Source: Orientallactaga sibirica
Lineage: Eukaryota; Chordata; Mammalia; Rodentia; Dipodidae
NCBI GenBank assembly: GCA_036365145.1
Contig: JAEOAD010000034.1
Location: forward strand, 20,675,501 to 20,739,500
Reading direction: 5' to 3'
DNA length: 64,000 bases
Shown: piece by piece, positions 1 to 11,929 of the stretch
How the letters are laid out: the number at the start of each line of letters is the position of its first letter
Numbering within the stretch: the first letter of the stretch is position 1
Position numbers and translations under genes: made by a program
Notes under the pieces: generated by a model
Database searches by the model: none
Seen by the model: only the letters and a program-made list of their open reading frames with translations
Told to the model about the DNA's origin: nothing

Positions 1-1289
1 AAAGGAAAAGACATCCTTCAGAACCAAATGAAAACCAGGCTACAAGCCTAAGGATGATTTAAGTTCCTGGGCTTCTTTTTCTGTTCCTGGCTGATTTGGA
101 TTCCCTGGGACAACTCTGCTTAGGCCATGGAAGAGAGGGTTTTAGACTGATGGATGACTATGAAGGAAAGGGAATAAAATGTCATTCAGCTAGTGATACA
201 TCTCTAGCAGGGGCATTTCTCCTCAGAAGAGCAAAGCCCTCCTTTCAGTCACTGACCATAATCCTGCCATTTGTCCTTGACATTCATATACCCTCAGTCC
301 AACCTCTGCATCTGAAGGAAATGGCTCTCATTCAGATATTATTTAAATCTGACATCCTTAGTCTTGTCCAAGATGTTTAGAAGTGTTCTTGTGATCTGGA
401 AGCAAAGAGAAAACAGGTAGACATAATCTATTACTTGCTTAAGCTGTTGATTACCAAGTCTTCATATTTCAACCTGCATTTAGCTCAACATTTAAGATGA
501 GTTTTATTGAACATATTATAAGAAAGTTTCAATGAAATTGCCCTTATAGGCCAGAAAATGGTAATCTGATTAAGAACAAATTGTCTAAAGATGTGACTAA
601 GTCTGTAGCTGGTTATTTCCAGTCAGGGCAATAAGTTAACCAGCACCTTGTGTTATAGGCCAATATCTGTGTTAGAAGGTGGGGATAGAAGGTTCCTGCC
701 ATCAAGGGCCAGAAGAAGCAGGCAGGCATCAGGCATGTGAATGAACAATACTGAAAACAGAGTGCAGTGAGAGCTATGAAGAGCAGCAGAGCAGACACAC
801 ACAAAAAGCAAGGTGGAGCCAAAGATAATCTTTTCTTTTTTTCTTCTTCTTTTTTTTTTTTTTTTTTTTTTTGAGGCTTGAAAACAGAGGTAGAAATTTT
901 CCATTTAAAAAAGAGGGCAATTGGAGTAGGATGAAAAAGAGTTTTAACAAAGAAACAAGCTATGAAATATCTTTTTTTTTTCATCATGAGTATTTGAGGA
1001 GGAACTAAGGATAGAGTACTTGGTTGGAGAGGGCATAAAAGCCTGGAGATGTTAAGAGATGAATTTTTTCCAGATGACAGATTGTCTTCATTCAGTTAAA
1101 TGAAAGCAGAGCAGAGGTTATATCCACATGTGGGGGCCATGGGAAACAAGTACTGTCCATTTGCTGTTTCTCTCATTGACATGGTAGAATAAGAAAAGAA
1201 AGAAGATAGTGATGGAACTATGTATAGGCACAAGGGGCTGGATGAAATCTAAGAGAATACATGTCCTTCTCTTTCATGACCACTGATGT
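1..1289. other. Unique non-coding stretch
   Basis: No recognisable gene or repeat family apart from a T-tract near 832-872. Open frames here are short, lack known domains, and one minus-strand frame is built on the T-tract (poly-lysine). I see nothing to support a coding call. Confidence 0.6.
832..872. repeat. T-rich tract, poly(T) at 851-872
   Basis: An uninterrupted run of 22 T follows a TTC-rich stretch. It could be the A-tail of a decayed minus-strand retroelement, but I could not recognise a SINE body next to it. Confidence 0.85.
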
Positions 1290-1400
1290 GAGATTTTTAT
1301 AAGCCTCTGTGAATCTCAGTTTCTTTACCACTTAGTTGGGAATGGTGGTAGGTACTTTACAAACTTAGAGTGAGGTATGGTGATATATTGGATATTATAA
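1290..1400 (+). repeat. MIR-like SINE fragment
   Basis: The segment 'cctctgtgaatctcagtttctttacc' (read in two parts) and the following 'ggtaggtactttacaa' resemble the MIR core 'cctctgagcctcagtttcc..' and its downstream part. Diverged and short, so only a probable call. Confidence 0.45.
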
Positions 1401-1414
1401 AGACCTTTTTATAA

Positions 1415-1735
1415 GACTGGTGAGATGGTTCCACAGTTAAGTGCACTTTCTGTACAATCATGAAAGTCCAAGGGGGCCTGGGACCATGAAGTTTGAATCT
1501 CCAGAACCTACCCAAGTAGCCCATCTGTAACCCTAGTCTTGTGGGGAGCAGAGACTGAAAAATGGTTGGGGTTTGCAAAAGCCAACATCAGCAGTGAGTG
1601 AGAGAGGGTGGTACCTGATATTTTCCTCCAGCCAGCACAGGCAAGAAGTAGGTGAGTGCATGGGTTATCAGATTCACACATACATGTACATACATCACAC
1701 ATGCCATACAACACATACTAGCCATGTGAAAAAAA
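1415..1735 (+). repeat. RSINE1/B4-like SINE, diverged
   Basis: A B2-superfamily head ('ctggtgagatggttccacagtt'-like) is followed by a 'ccagaacctaccc' box region, 'gtaaccctagt' and a CA-rich 3' end with an A-run near 1729-1737. The order matches the rodent RSINE1/B4 layout, but the copy is too diverged for a firm subfamily. Confidence 0.5.
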
Positions 1736-1739
1736 AACC

Positions 1740-3060
1740 CCACAAAAAATGTTTAAAAAATGTTATAAAAGAAACGAGAACTATGGGAGAGAGTTTGCAT
1801 ATAAAAAGAGATCACATATCAACATTGGATTCAATTAATTTAATTCAGTGAACCTGGCAGATGACCCCATAACCAGCCCATGATGTATGCACGCATGCAG
1901 ATTTCCAGCTAGACATGCCTAGGGAGATGCTACCAATCCCTAAGGAAGTAAAGAGGCAGCCTGGGAATGGCAGCTACTACAAAGCAAGGGCAGATATATT
2001 GCACAGACTGGATGAATTTTGTGAATTCTTCACAAGGTTCTTACAAATTTTTTCCAGTGTGATGAGACTAGAAATCATGTCACATTCACTGCTCCAGGGG
2101 CCTCACATGAAGTGGGAGGCATGGTTATGATTCCTTGGGTACTTTCCAGGAATGGGCACAGCATTTGGCACCACTGGATATTCAGAGACATGAGTGCCAA
2201 CCCTATGCTTTCACTAACCCATCTTAATGTTTTGCTTAGACCCAAATTCTGTCTGTAAATGGAAGACCCCCAACTCTCACTAGGGTCCCCCACTGCTCTT
2301 CTGTGGGAGACATCCCATCCCATCCAATTGATTAATTTCTCCGGATACATCAAGGGTGGCCCTGGGGAAGGGGTTCTTGGCAGGATGTCCTCTCATATTC
2401 TTAGCTCATTTGCCACAATGCCCCTGCCAAGTTTTGCTTCCGTGCATTTCATCAGATCATTTCTTAGTCTGTCTCCTTAAGACACATTCAGAGAATTTGA
2501 ATGAAGCTTCAATCAGTCCTTGACTTCCCCGAGAAAGCCTTGTTAGGGAACTCATCCACAAAGGCAGCCTGGGCACCCTCCCAGATCCCAATCGCTCTTT
2601 CCTCTCCTCCTCCTTTTCCTCCTCTCCATCATTCAATTAATCCCCAGCCAGTGTGCCTCTCTGACCCCTGATTTCCTGGTCACTGGGCAAACCCTGCTGT
2701 ATCCTGAAAAACTATGCCAAGAATCTGCCTATCATAGCCCCTTCCTTTCTGCTCACTGCAGCTGGGAGACTTTTGTCTAATTATCTCTGGACCTGGAAAT
2801 AGTTTCATTATTTTGAAGAAGAGCATATAAGAGCTACTCTTCAGCTTTGCCTCTACCACCCCTTGAGTAACAAGGATGACCAAGCACCTCCTGGCAAATG
2901 CTCCTATCCACCCAAAATAAAACCTTCTCTATGACAAAGGAATGAGCTTACATTATCTTATTGGCAGATGTGAAAGCCCATACATTAAAGTGAGACTTTT
3001 GTCTGTTTCTATGACCCTCTCTGAGAGATTCTTAGCAACCATCCTCATGTTTGACTCTCC
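1740..3060. other. Unique non-coding stretch
   Basis: Mostly unique sequence. It includes a CT-rich patch near 2597-2628 and no convincing gene, exon or repeat body. Confidence 0.55.
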
Positions 3061-3074
3061 GGGTCCCTCGTAAA

Positions 3075-3238
3075 CCAAATGCACAGAATGACACAGTATG
3101 CAAGGTCACACATGTGCACAAGGGGGCACATGAATCTGGAGTTTGATGGCAGTGGCTGAGGCCCTGGCATGCTAATACTTTCTCTGTGTCTCCTCTCTCT
3201 GTCTTGCTCTCTTGCATTAAAAAAAAAAAAAAAAAAAG
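3075..3238 (+). repeat. DIP-type SINE, 5' part diverged or missing
   Basis: The right half is recognisable: 'acaagggggcacatgaatct', 'ggagttt', 'gcagtggctgaggccctggc', a CT-rich stretch, then an A-run at 3219-3237. The tRNA-like head is not clear. Short minus-strand frames across it are repeat shadows. Confidence 0.8.
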
Positions 3239-3278
3239 CCATTCAGTTGGGATTGTCTCAAAATAATGCCAGTAACAA

Positions 3279-3437
3279 CAGGGCATGGTAGTACAGGCCT
3301 TTAATCCCAGAACTAGGGAGGCAGATGTAGGAGGATAGCCATGAGTTCAAAGCCACCCTGAGACTACATAGTTAATTCCAGGTCAGTCTGGGCTAGAGCT
3401 AGATGCTACCTTGGGAAAACCAAAAGAAAAAAAAAAG
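3279..3437 (+). repeat. B1 SINE
   Basis: A 7SL-derived monomer with 'gggcatggtagtacaggcct', 'ttaatcccagaactagggag', 'gagttcaaagccaccctgag' and an A-rich tail. A weak repeat of 'agtaacaaca' (3271-3280) appears after the tail, which may be its target duplication. Confidence 0.93.
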
Positions 3438-3448
3438 TCAATAACAGG

Positions 3449-3670
3449 AAGGCTGGAGAGATGGATTAGCAGTAAAGGTGCTTGCCTACAAAGCCTAAGG
3501 CCCCAGGTTTGATTCCCCAGTACACACGTAAGCCAGAGGCACAAGGTTGTACATGCATCTGGAGTTTCCTTGCAGTGGCTAGAGACCCTGGCAAACACAT
3601 TTCCTCCCCCCCCATCTCTCATCTGCCTATTTCTCTTTCTCCCTCTTAAATAAATAAAGAAATATTTTAA
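3449..3670 (+). repeat. DIP SINE, full-length
   Basis: It has the head 'ggctggagagatggattagc', an A/B-box region typical of tRNA-derived SINEs, the middle 'acatgcatctggagtttcct', a C-run and an AAATAAATAAA tail. The 15-bp target duplication 'aaagtcaataacagg' lies at 3434-3448 and 3671-3685. This shows it inserted between the B1 tail upstream and the DIP fragment downstream. Confidence 0.93.
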
Positions 3671-3685
3671 AAAGTCAATAACAGG

Positions 3686-3768
3686 GACTGTAGAGATGGC
3701 TTAGTGGTTAAGGCATTTGCCTACAAAGCCAAAGGACCCTGGCTCAATTCTCCAGGACCCACGTAATT
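3686..3768 (+). repeat. DIP SINE, head only
   Basis: It begins 'gactgtagagatggcttagt' and runs through the B-box-like 'ggctcaattctccaggaccc', stopping at 'cacgtaattt'. The middle and tail are absent. It starts directly after the target duplication of the previous DIP. Confidence 0.88.
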
Positions 3769-4617
3769 TAAAGTACACACATATAATGTTACATTGTTAT
3801 ATGAAATTACTGATCTGTAGGGTGAATGTTAAAATTTTCATAAGGTTTAACCTACTAAAAGCTCTGCACTTATATGTTTTACATGCATCATGAGTTTCTG
3901 TGCATATGTGCTGGTCATGTACAGGGTAGCCATTGTATCTGACACATGGCAAGAAATAAAAGGTAGCTGTTTCCATCCTTGTTGTGGACATTGTCATGAT
4001 GATCATGATCATTCTATACCATGTAGAAGATATATATGATAAGGGAGATGTAGGAACAGAGGCAATATAAACACTGCACACTTTGTAATATAGAAGACAA
4101 TAGGCCTGGTTCTTCCATTGCTGAAATCATTGCATGATCTTAGATAAGGACATATCTTGTTGATAACACATGATAGCTTTTTGGATTTCTAAATTACTGA
4201 CAAAAAAATCAAATATTTCCTTTCTATTGACATTAGATCAATTTTAGACTCCTTTTCATGATCTGTACAAGTCCAAATCTCCATGGTTTTGCCCCTGCTG
4301 GTTGCTGTGCCAATAGTTATTTGGGTAAACATTTTTTATCCTTCACTATGTATCCACATTTTATCTGCTCTTTTCTGAGCTCTCTTCCCATCACCTCAGA
4401 ATCATAGAAAATTATTTAGTTATTTTTTAGTTCTTTTAGGCTTTGCCACACTGCCATTTTGTCCTGATGAACACAGTCTGAACAAAGACCCTCTTAACAG
4501 CTAAAGTTTCACTATGGCCCCACTATCCAGCATACATCCCAGTGCCAAGTGGGCTATGCAGTGGGTATGGTCAATAATACTCAACATCTGAGAAATATAC
4601 AGCTTACTGTTAAGAGC
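3769..4617. other. Unique non-coding stretch
   Basis: AT-rich unique sequence with no repeat body or gene that I can recognise. Confidence 0.5.
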
Positions 4618-4830
4618 CAAGCTTAAAGTCAAACCATCTGGTTTTGACACCTAATTTTGTCCCATCACCTTAATCAAATTTGAGGCTCAGGTGCCTTGTT
4701 TGTACAGCCAGAAGAATATTAACTATCCAAATTACATGGATTTGACAAATTCATAAATTAATGAATATAAAACTTGCCATGGTTCTTCCTATACAAGAAA
4801 CATTCAATAAAACACTGGCTATTCCTATCA
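4618..4830 (+). repeat. MIR SINE
   Basis: Diverged MIR in forward order: 'gtcaaaccatctggttttga', then 'tttgaggctcaggtgccttg', 'agaagaatattaact', and the end 'acattcaataaaacactgg', matching the MIR end '..gcactcaataaatg'. Confidence 0.65.
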
Positions 4831-6913
4831 CAGTATCCTCTGACATGTTCTGTGGATGTAACAGAAATGCTCCTTCTTTGAGCAGAACTGAATTAGGACA
4901 AGGATCCTTACCCTATGGAAATGTTTCCTCCAGTGAGTGACTCAGAGACTTTGGTGAGCTCCCATGGCTCTGGAAGGGTTCCTTGAATGAGGTCTGGCAG
5001 GGGCAAAGAGAAGCTGACAAATGAAATGATTTAGTCTGCTCAGCAAAGTAAACGTGGCTCCAGAAAGTCAGAAGTAACTTAGAAGGGAAGCGCCAACTGC
5101 CACTGGGTGGAGGGAATTTTCTTTTCCAAACTCAATTTGTTTTCATTTGAACTGCTCTATTTCATCAACATGGCTCTTTGGAACATTGGCTAAAATTTCT
5201 GAAAAAAGTTTTTCTTTTTAAATTTTTACCCTCCATAGTTCCTCAAATGCAATTTAAAAAAATTAAACATTTGGAAACAAAGAACTCCCCATGCCAAATA
5301 AAAGCATCAGGTCTGCATAACTGTTCACATTTGAGAACTGGTTGGTAAAGTCTAGGCTGTAGATTTGGATGTAAAGTTGCTATAAAATGTAAAGGGACTA
5401 CAGTTAAATCATTCTCCAAAATGGCCTTGCTGTTGATAAATTGCCTTCCCTTCACAAAGAACTTTTATCCATGTTGGTCCTGGGTAAGGCCCTCTGTGCT
5501 TCCCCATTTCAGCCGCAGGGGGAAGGAAACAGAGCTTCATCTATAATATACAGGAGGTTTCTCCATTAAGTGCCCAATTTTCAGCCCTTGCTCTGCTTAC
5601 ACATCCTGCAGAGGGACCTTCACTTCCTTGTTCCACCATCATGACCCGGACAGGGGCCCCAAGCCAGAAAACATTGGAGGAGTTCCCGTCTTTGTTCCCC
5701 AGACCTCTTCAAAAAGACAACAATAAACCAGAGAACCTTCTTGTACTGACCCATGAAAAGTTCTGAGATGATGTAACCTTTCCAGACTAGAACCAGCTAC
5801 CACCAGCCCAGCTCAGAGTCTCCCTGAGTATGAGCCACTTTGGTTTTAAAGCTGTAATTTCCTGTTTTGGAGAGAAAATCTATAATCTTAACAACAAAGG
5901 TCTAGAGAATAATTTTCTTCTTCTTCTTTTTTTCTTCCTGCCTCTTCACCTGTTTTTCTTTGTTGTTGTTTTTGTACAAATTTGGCAGCACTGATAAATT
6001 AAGCAGATTTTTCCACACAAGGATCATAAAGAATCATTGAAAACCATGTGCATGAGTTAGCTTATTAGGAAGATATTTCACTTACAATTTCTCTCTAATG
6101 TATTAGTTAATGTCTATGAATATTAAACATTGTGTGAAAAGGAATACCAAAAGTATGACACACCCATTTTATTGATATTTTTCTAAGAGCATGGCACTCC
6201 ATTATAATCCTCAGACAACCTTTGTAAAAAATCTCTCTTCTTGAGAAATATAATCTATTAGTAGTCAGGTATTTTGCTGAAAACCCCATGTACAGAACCT
6301 ATCAAGAAAAAAACAACATTTGGCTTACCAGATTCAAAAGCCATTCATAACTATTGCTGTGACTCTCTTCACCTCACTGTCTTCCTCTTCAAAATAATGC
6401 TGTCCTGCCTCTTGGGTTTGCTTTATTTTTTTAAAAAAAAAGCATTTCATGTGCTTAGGATGAGGTGCTATATTATATTCTAATTGCCAAAATTTGGAGA
6501 CATACAAAGCAACACAGCATGATGAAACACAGCAAAGAGGAGCTGATTTCTTCCTGCCTTCCACACTACCTACAAATCTCACCCCAAGCTAAGCTGAGGG
6601 TGGAATGTAGTTTCTTCACTGCACTAAGCACAAAAGGACTAATGATAGGACTATCAGACCTGTGGTCAATGGCTACTACAGAACCACTTGGTTGTAAATG
6701 TTGGTTGAGACATCACCTGGAGTCACGAAATTATCTTGACACTTTATGCAACTGTTAGCTGGGGACAGTAGTAACCTTCTCCAGTATTCTGCAAATTCCC
6801 AGGAACACCAGTGCTCCTTGGCTCTCAATATTGTGTGTCCACATGGACATCTCTGTTCTATACAGATCATAAGGAAACTAAATTGGAGAAATTTTTTTCA
6901 TTGAGTCTATAAA
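4831..6913. other. Unique non-coding block
   Basis: About 2 kb without a recognised repeat apart from a TTC-rich patch near 5909-5945. The 5500-5830 part is more GC-rich than its surroundings. No splice-flanked open frame is convincing. It could contain a conserved non-coding element, which cannot be judged from one sequence. Confidence 0.5.
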
Positions 6914-6922
6914 TCTCCATGT

Positions 6923-7142
6923 ATTAGTTATTTATTTATTTGAGAGAGGGAAAGAGGGAGAGAAGGAGAGAGAGAGGGAGAGGGAGAGAATGGGTGTGCC
7001 AGGGCTTCCAGCCACTGCAAATGAACTCCAGATGCATGCACCACCTTGTGCATCTGGCTTACATGTATACTGGAAAATCAAACCAAGGTCCTTTGACTTT
7101 GCAGGCAAAGTGCCTTAATCAGTAAGCCATCTCTCCAGTCCA
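6923..7142 (-). repeat. DIP SINE
   Basis: Reverse-complement DIP: a TTTATTTATTTG tail, a GA-rich stretch, 'gaactccagatgcatgcacc', 'tgtgcatctggctta' and the head complement 'gccatctctccagtcc'. The 9-bp target duplication 'tctccatgt' lies at 6914-6922 and 7144-7152. Confidence 0.93.
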
Positions 7143-7639
7143 CTCTCCATGTGTTTTTATGGACAAAAAGAACAGGGTCTTTATGCAACAAAGAGAAGAG
7201 AAATCTATGAGGAGCAATCTCTATCACCACCATAGAAGCAACCACCAAGTCACCAAGCACTGCCAGTTTCAAAAATCCCCATGCAACTTCACTACTGAAG
7301 AACTTCAAGAGTCCTTCATAGCACTCAGTCTCATCTTCTCTCTGTCTTGGTGACTTCATTTTCTCCAACGCCTTTTCATCATATTGCCCATCTCTCATTA
7401 AATTTAAGAAACAAAAGTCATAAACCAAGTTCTTGCCCCTTGGAATGTTGGCACTCCTCCATGATAATTTAGCATCGACCAGCATGTATGTCTTGAAGAT
7501 CTCAACTGCCTCATGGAGATTTTCTAAGCCTCATCCTTCTTCCAAGGAAGCCTTCTAATGGAATATCCAAGATCATTAAACAAACAACAACAACAAAAAA
7601 CAATGTGAATAGTTCTTAAGATGCATTGAATGCTGTTCT
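7143..7639. other. Unique non-coding stretch
   Basis: Unique sequence. A minus-strand open frame of 135 codons (about 7078-7485) runs into the DIP next to it and shows no known domain, so I do not call it a gene. Confidence 0.5.
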
Positions 7640-7815
7640 GATCACTTTGTATTTATGAACTGACTGAATGCCCACAACTCAATCAAGTTAACATCCCCAC
7701 CTCCTGTATGGGAGATACAGTACAAAGAGATTAAGCATTTTTTTATCATATGGATGGTGGCAGCCTTATGATTCAGTCATAGGCAATCTGGATGCAGAGT
7801 CTGTCTGAATAACTT
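7640..7815 (-). repeat. MIR-like SINE
   Basis: 'catccccacctcctgtatgg' followed by 'gagattaagca' and 'gatgcagagtctgtct' follows the reverse order of the MIR core. Diverged. Confidence 0.45.
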
Positions 7816-8829
7816 CTATGGGTTCACTAGACAGACAGAAAGATGCAAAAGACAGATCACTCCCCTCCCAACTCTCTACAGTGTTAGATAAAGATACTTG
7901 TTTAAAAATATGATTGACTATAATTTAGATAAAAAACTGGGGTTCATGAATATGTAAAAAATGATAAACAAAAAAAGTAGGCAACAAACTATTAGGATCT
8001 AAAAGAAAAAAAAAGTAAGATCTTAATAGTTTCAGAAGAACAGAGACAGCCCCCAGATCAAGTGATTGGAAAGAACACTGGCCAGGCTCCAGGAAGATAT
8101 GCGCAGGGGTTAAGTTGGGTTCAATGAAGCAATTGTGTTTAAACTTGTCTAATCTATTGCCCATACCTCCAGCAGTAGCACCATGGCCACAGAGCAGGCT
8201 GCTGCTTCCTTTAGAAAGGCCCTTGGGGGAGAGAGAAGGTGTAAAGAGGCAGAAGGAGAGAGCTCTCAATCCCATGAAGGCTCATGTTGCTGCAAAGGAG
8301 GGCCTCTCAGCAGAGCTGAAAAGTTCAGGAAATTTTCCACACCCACCTCGACTTTGTTTCCTCCTTGGACAGCGCTGCAGTGCCTTTACATCTGTGCACG
8401 TCTGTTAGAATAACATGGCACTCGCCAGCTGCTTGCAGACTGAGAGCATTCAGGGCTGGGGCACTCTGAGGAATAGTTCTCTCCCTCAGCACTCCTGTCC
8501 AGACACTTTGCTCTTGTCAACAAAGGAAAAGTTAAATCATTCCTGTTCATTGTTACAGAATAATGATTCTGGTGGCCAGGTTCTTTGATATTTTATATTG
8601 TTTAAAGATTTATCTTGAGAAATAAAGATCTCATTCATGAATGATTTCATCTTTTCCACTTGGCAAACTATCATATTTTACCTTTCCATCTGCACAGCCT
8701 CACTGAAAAGATTATCTCATTAGACACAATGCTTTCTTCTGGGAATCTAACACCACACACTCCTAGAATGATAATGGTAACCTATTGACCCAAACCTATC
8801 TCCTTGATAGCTCCATCATGCTTTTGATT
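7816..8829. other. Unique non-coding stretch
   Basis: Unique sequence, slightly GC-richer at 8160-8480. Overlapping open frames of up to 116 codons on both strands lack start context, domains or splice flanks that would favour a gene. Confidence 0.5.
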
Positions 8830-8995
8830 AGCATAAACCTTATTGCAAACTTTATTGATATCTTAGAACAATCCTAAGGTAGACAGTATTATCCTTATTT
8901 TATAGTTTAAGAGACCAAGGTTCAGAAGAAGATCTGTGGACAGTGTCCAGTAGAACCTTGGTTCAACTCAGGTCTGAGTGACCCTGGAGCTTCAG
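8830..8995 (-). repeat. MIR SINE
   Basis: 'aacaatcctaaggtagacag', 'tattatccttattttatag', 'agagaccaaggttcagaaga' and 'ggttcaactcaggtctga' follow the reverse complement of the MIR core (allele-like 'cattttacagatgaggaaac' region). Confidence 0.65.
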
Positions 8996-9349
8996 TTAAT
9001 TCACTGTTTGCTCAGGTTAAGACACAATCACTAATATTATGGAGGGTGTGGCAGAGCTGCTGCCCCTGAAATCCTCCATGTGATGGATCTCCCAACACTG
9101 AAAAACCTGCATCCTATTGATGTCAGCAACACTGAGCCAGAAAACCCCCATGGATCTCACCTATTCACATAGCAGACCAATCTTCCCATGTCAGCAAAAG
9201 TTTAGAATATTTGTGCTCCTTGCCTGTAACAGGAAGCCATGTCTGTATCACATTTCCCGAGGTCTCAAACACCATTTCCACTTACTCAAGGGGTTTTCCT
9301 GTAGATCCGCTAGATATGTCTCTCTCCATTTCTTTCTAGCACTGCCAGT

Positions 9350-11070
9350 CATCTAAGGACATTTGGTTATGGCAATGCTCCTCATTCTTTGAAGACTGGC
9401 CTCTGATGTTCCATCTTTTCTTCCCAGCCCACATATTGCTATCATCTTTGATGACATAAGTACTAGGACATCCTTCCACCATCCTGGCCTTTAGGATTCT
9501 TAGTTCTCTTATTTGATAAGATCTTCATTCTCCTTCTACTTTGACCATATTACCCTAATTCAATTAATCCCAAGGAACCACTTTATAGGCCTTCTAGGAG
9601 ATTCCATTTTGCAGATTCCTCTACTTTCTTCTTATTTATCAAGAAACTCTGCTCATAAGTTCTTCATTGTTCAGTTAAAATTTCACCAACCATCACACCA
9701 ATCATGTTTCTCCAAATCTTGTATTTCTTGTAATGTTATTGAAAGCATTATTTAAAGCCCTAAATATGAATAAAATTAACTTGCTATCTTTACTTTGAAC
9801 TTGGGTTGCTGTATAATTACAGAAGTAAAGTAATAAAAATCACTCTGAATTGGAAATGCTCTTAATTCACAATCTTTGACCTTTAAATAGGCCCTTAACA
9901 ATGCCCAGGAGTCCCATTACGCTTTTATGGGTGATGCTTTCCTCTTCTCTGAGGCCTCATATGTCAAAGCATCTACTCTGAACTCAAACATATGACCCCA
10001 TTTCATCCTCAGTCTCCAAATGAACTTGACTCCCACAGAGAAGAAATAAAATTAAAAAAAAAAAACCTCAATCAAATCTCCTTTGAGTTTCTGCTATAAA
10101 AATCGCATGCATTTTTGCAAGTTTCTTGCTCCTCCCCACTTCATGGACTACAAGGATTATTCTTTATCTCATCAACTATGGGATCTGGCGCTTGGATCCT
10201 GTTCCTTCTTTCCTTCTCAAGAATGTCATTCCATCCATGTCCCCCTCCATCATAATGAAATACCATCACTACATAGACAGAACACTGTCCATAAGACCCA
10301 GGTCTTCCACAGATTCACACAATGGCCTCTTTTACAGAAAAGGTTCTTGGTGAGTCAACATTGCACATTCCTGTTTCATCACTACCACTTGCTACTCAGA
10401 ACTCTCTGGATCTGATTTCTGAACTCCATGCCGCTGAAACTACACTTGAGAAAAAAAAAAAAAAAAACCTGCTAAACTGCTTGCCAGATCTCACATGCAT
10501 TTTTCACCTTTGCCTTGCTTGACTTCTCTGGAATTTAATGCTTTTGTTTGCTCCAACTTTCTCTGTCCTTGGCTTCTGGACATTGTATTCCTCCAGTTAT
10601 TGTCCTAGCCGTCCAGCTACTCATTCCATCCCTTGTCTTGATCATCTTGTTTCATGGTTCCCTGGCTGTCTGGTTGAGCTCATTCTCTTCTGTAATGACT
10701 TCAATGTGTTCTTGCTACCATCTCTGTCTCAGGATGCTGCTCTGTGTTCTAGGCCTGCCTTCTCCATGGTCGCATGTAGACTTTTTTTGAGGTTTCTCCA
10801 GGTTCATACTCAATATTGATTATACATTCCGCTGCCTGACAACCTTTCATTCAACCTACTTCTTTTGCTCCTGTACTTGCCTTTCAGTGAATACATCCCC
10901 ATTCGTCTAATTACTTGAGTCAGAAAAGTCATGATAACCCTGTGCTCCTTGTTAAAAATTTTCTTGCCCAAGGTCCTCAATCAAATTCTATGAGTGAAAT
11001 TCTACGAGTCCTACTTCTCAGTTAAATGTGGAAAATGCATCTATACCTAATTCACCTTTGCATGTACTTT
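9350..11070 (+). repeat. L2 LINE fragment
   Basis: The 10.33-11.06 kb part follows the L2 consensus as I remember it: 'aactccatgccgctgaaact', 'gcttgacttctctgg', 'ctctgtccttggcttctgga', 'tgttctaggcctgccttctc', then a diverged '..ccaatc..' downstream part. The stretch from 9.35 to 10.1 kb is CT-rich and compatible but weaker. The open frames in it (up to 110 codons) are remnants or chance. An A-run interrupts it at 10451-10466. Confidence 0.7.
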
Positions 11071-11156
11071 GATTTGTTTTACTCTTCCAAGTACCAAACA
11101 TAGAACCTGTGATAATATTTAACATGTCAGTCATACTGATACCAGTTTCTTTCTTT

Positions 11157-11202
11157 CTTTTTTATATTTTTTTAATTTTTTTATAAGCAGAGAGAGGCAG
11201 AG

Positions 11203-11240
<38 letters not shown>

Positions 11241-11403
11241 GGGGGGGGAGAATGGGCACACCAGGGTCTCCAGGCATTGCAAATGAACTCCAGATGCATG
11301 CACCTCTTTATGAATTTGGCTTTATGTGGGTACTGGGGAATTGAACCCAGGTCATTAGGCTTTGTAGGCAAGCACCTTAACCACTGAGCCATCTCTACAG
11401 CCC
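11157..11403 (-). repeat. DIP SINE with expanded CA/G tract
   Basis: Reverse DIP with 'gaactccagatgcatgcacc', 'gaattgaacccaggtcatta' and the head complement 'gccatctctacagcc'. The CT-rich part has become (CA)n at 11206-11238 plus a G-run. The target duplication is 'ccagtttctttcttt' at 11142-11156 against 'ccagtttatttcttt' at 11404-11418, with one mismatch. Confidence 0.93.
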
Positions 11404-11418
11404 CCAGTTTATTTCTTT

Positions 11419-11666
11419 TACAATTGACTTTTTACTGGTTCATCTCACTGATTATCTAGTCCACAATGTTTTTTGGAACATTGGCCTAGGTTGTGGCATC
11501 TAAGGCATTATAAATTAATATTTATTGAAAAGACATTCTACTTTTAGATTATAACTATAAGGTGTATACTGACATACACACTTGAATCCTTTAGTGACCA
11601 TATAACTTGTAAATTTAGCTTAACTGTATCAGCTTCATGTATAATTTACATATTTTAAAATGACCA
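11419..11666. other. Unique AT-rich spacer
   Basis: No gene or repeat recognised. Confidence 0.45.
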
Positions 11667-11831
11667 ATATTAAGGCAGTCATAGTGATACACATCTGTAA
11701 TTTCAGCACTAAAAAGGCAAAGGAGAGAGGACTGTGAATTTGAGGACATAGCAAATGTGTTGTGCCACATAGCAAATCCAAAGACAGCTTAAGTTACACA
11801 GTGAGATCCTGCCTAAAAAAAAAAAAAAAAC
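11667..11831 (+). repeat. Old B1-like SINE
   Basis: 'gcagtcatagtgatacacat', 'ctgtaatttcagcactaaaa', 'cacagtgagatcctgcct' and a terminal A-run show a 7SL-derived layout. It is far more diverged than the other B1 copies here. Confidence 0.6.
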
Positions 11832-11929
11832 ATTTTAAGAATTCAAATGACTAATATTAAATACATATTTCAATGAATTTTCACAAATGTATAGATTCAT
11901 ATAGAATGTTCTACAAACATAACATGGAA

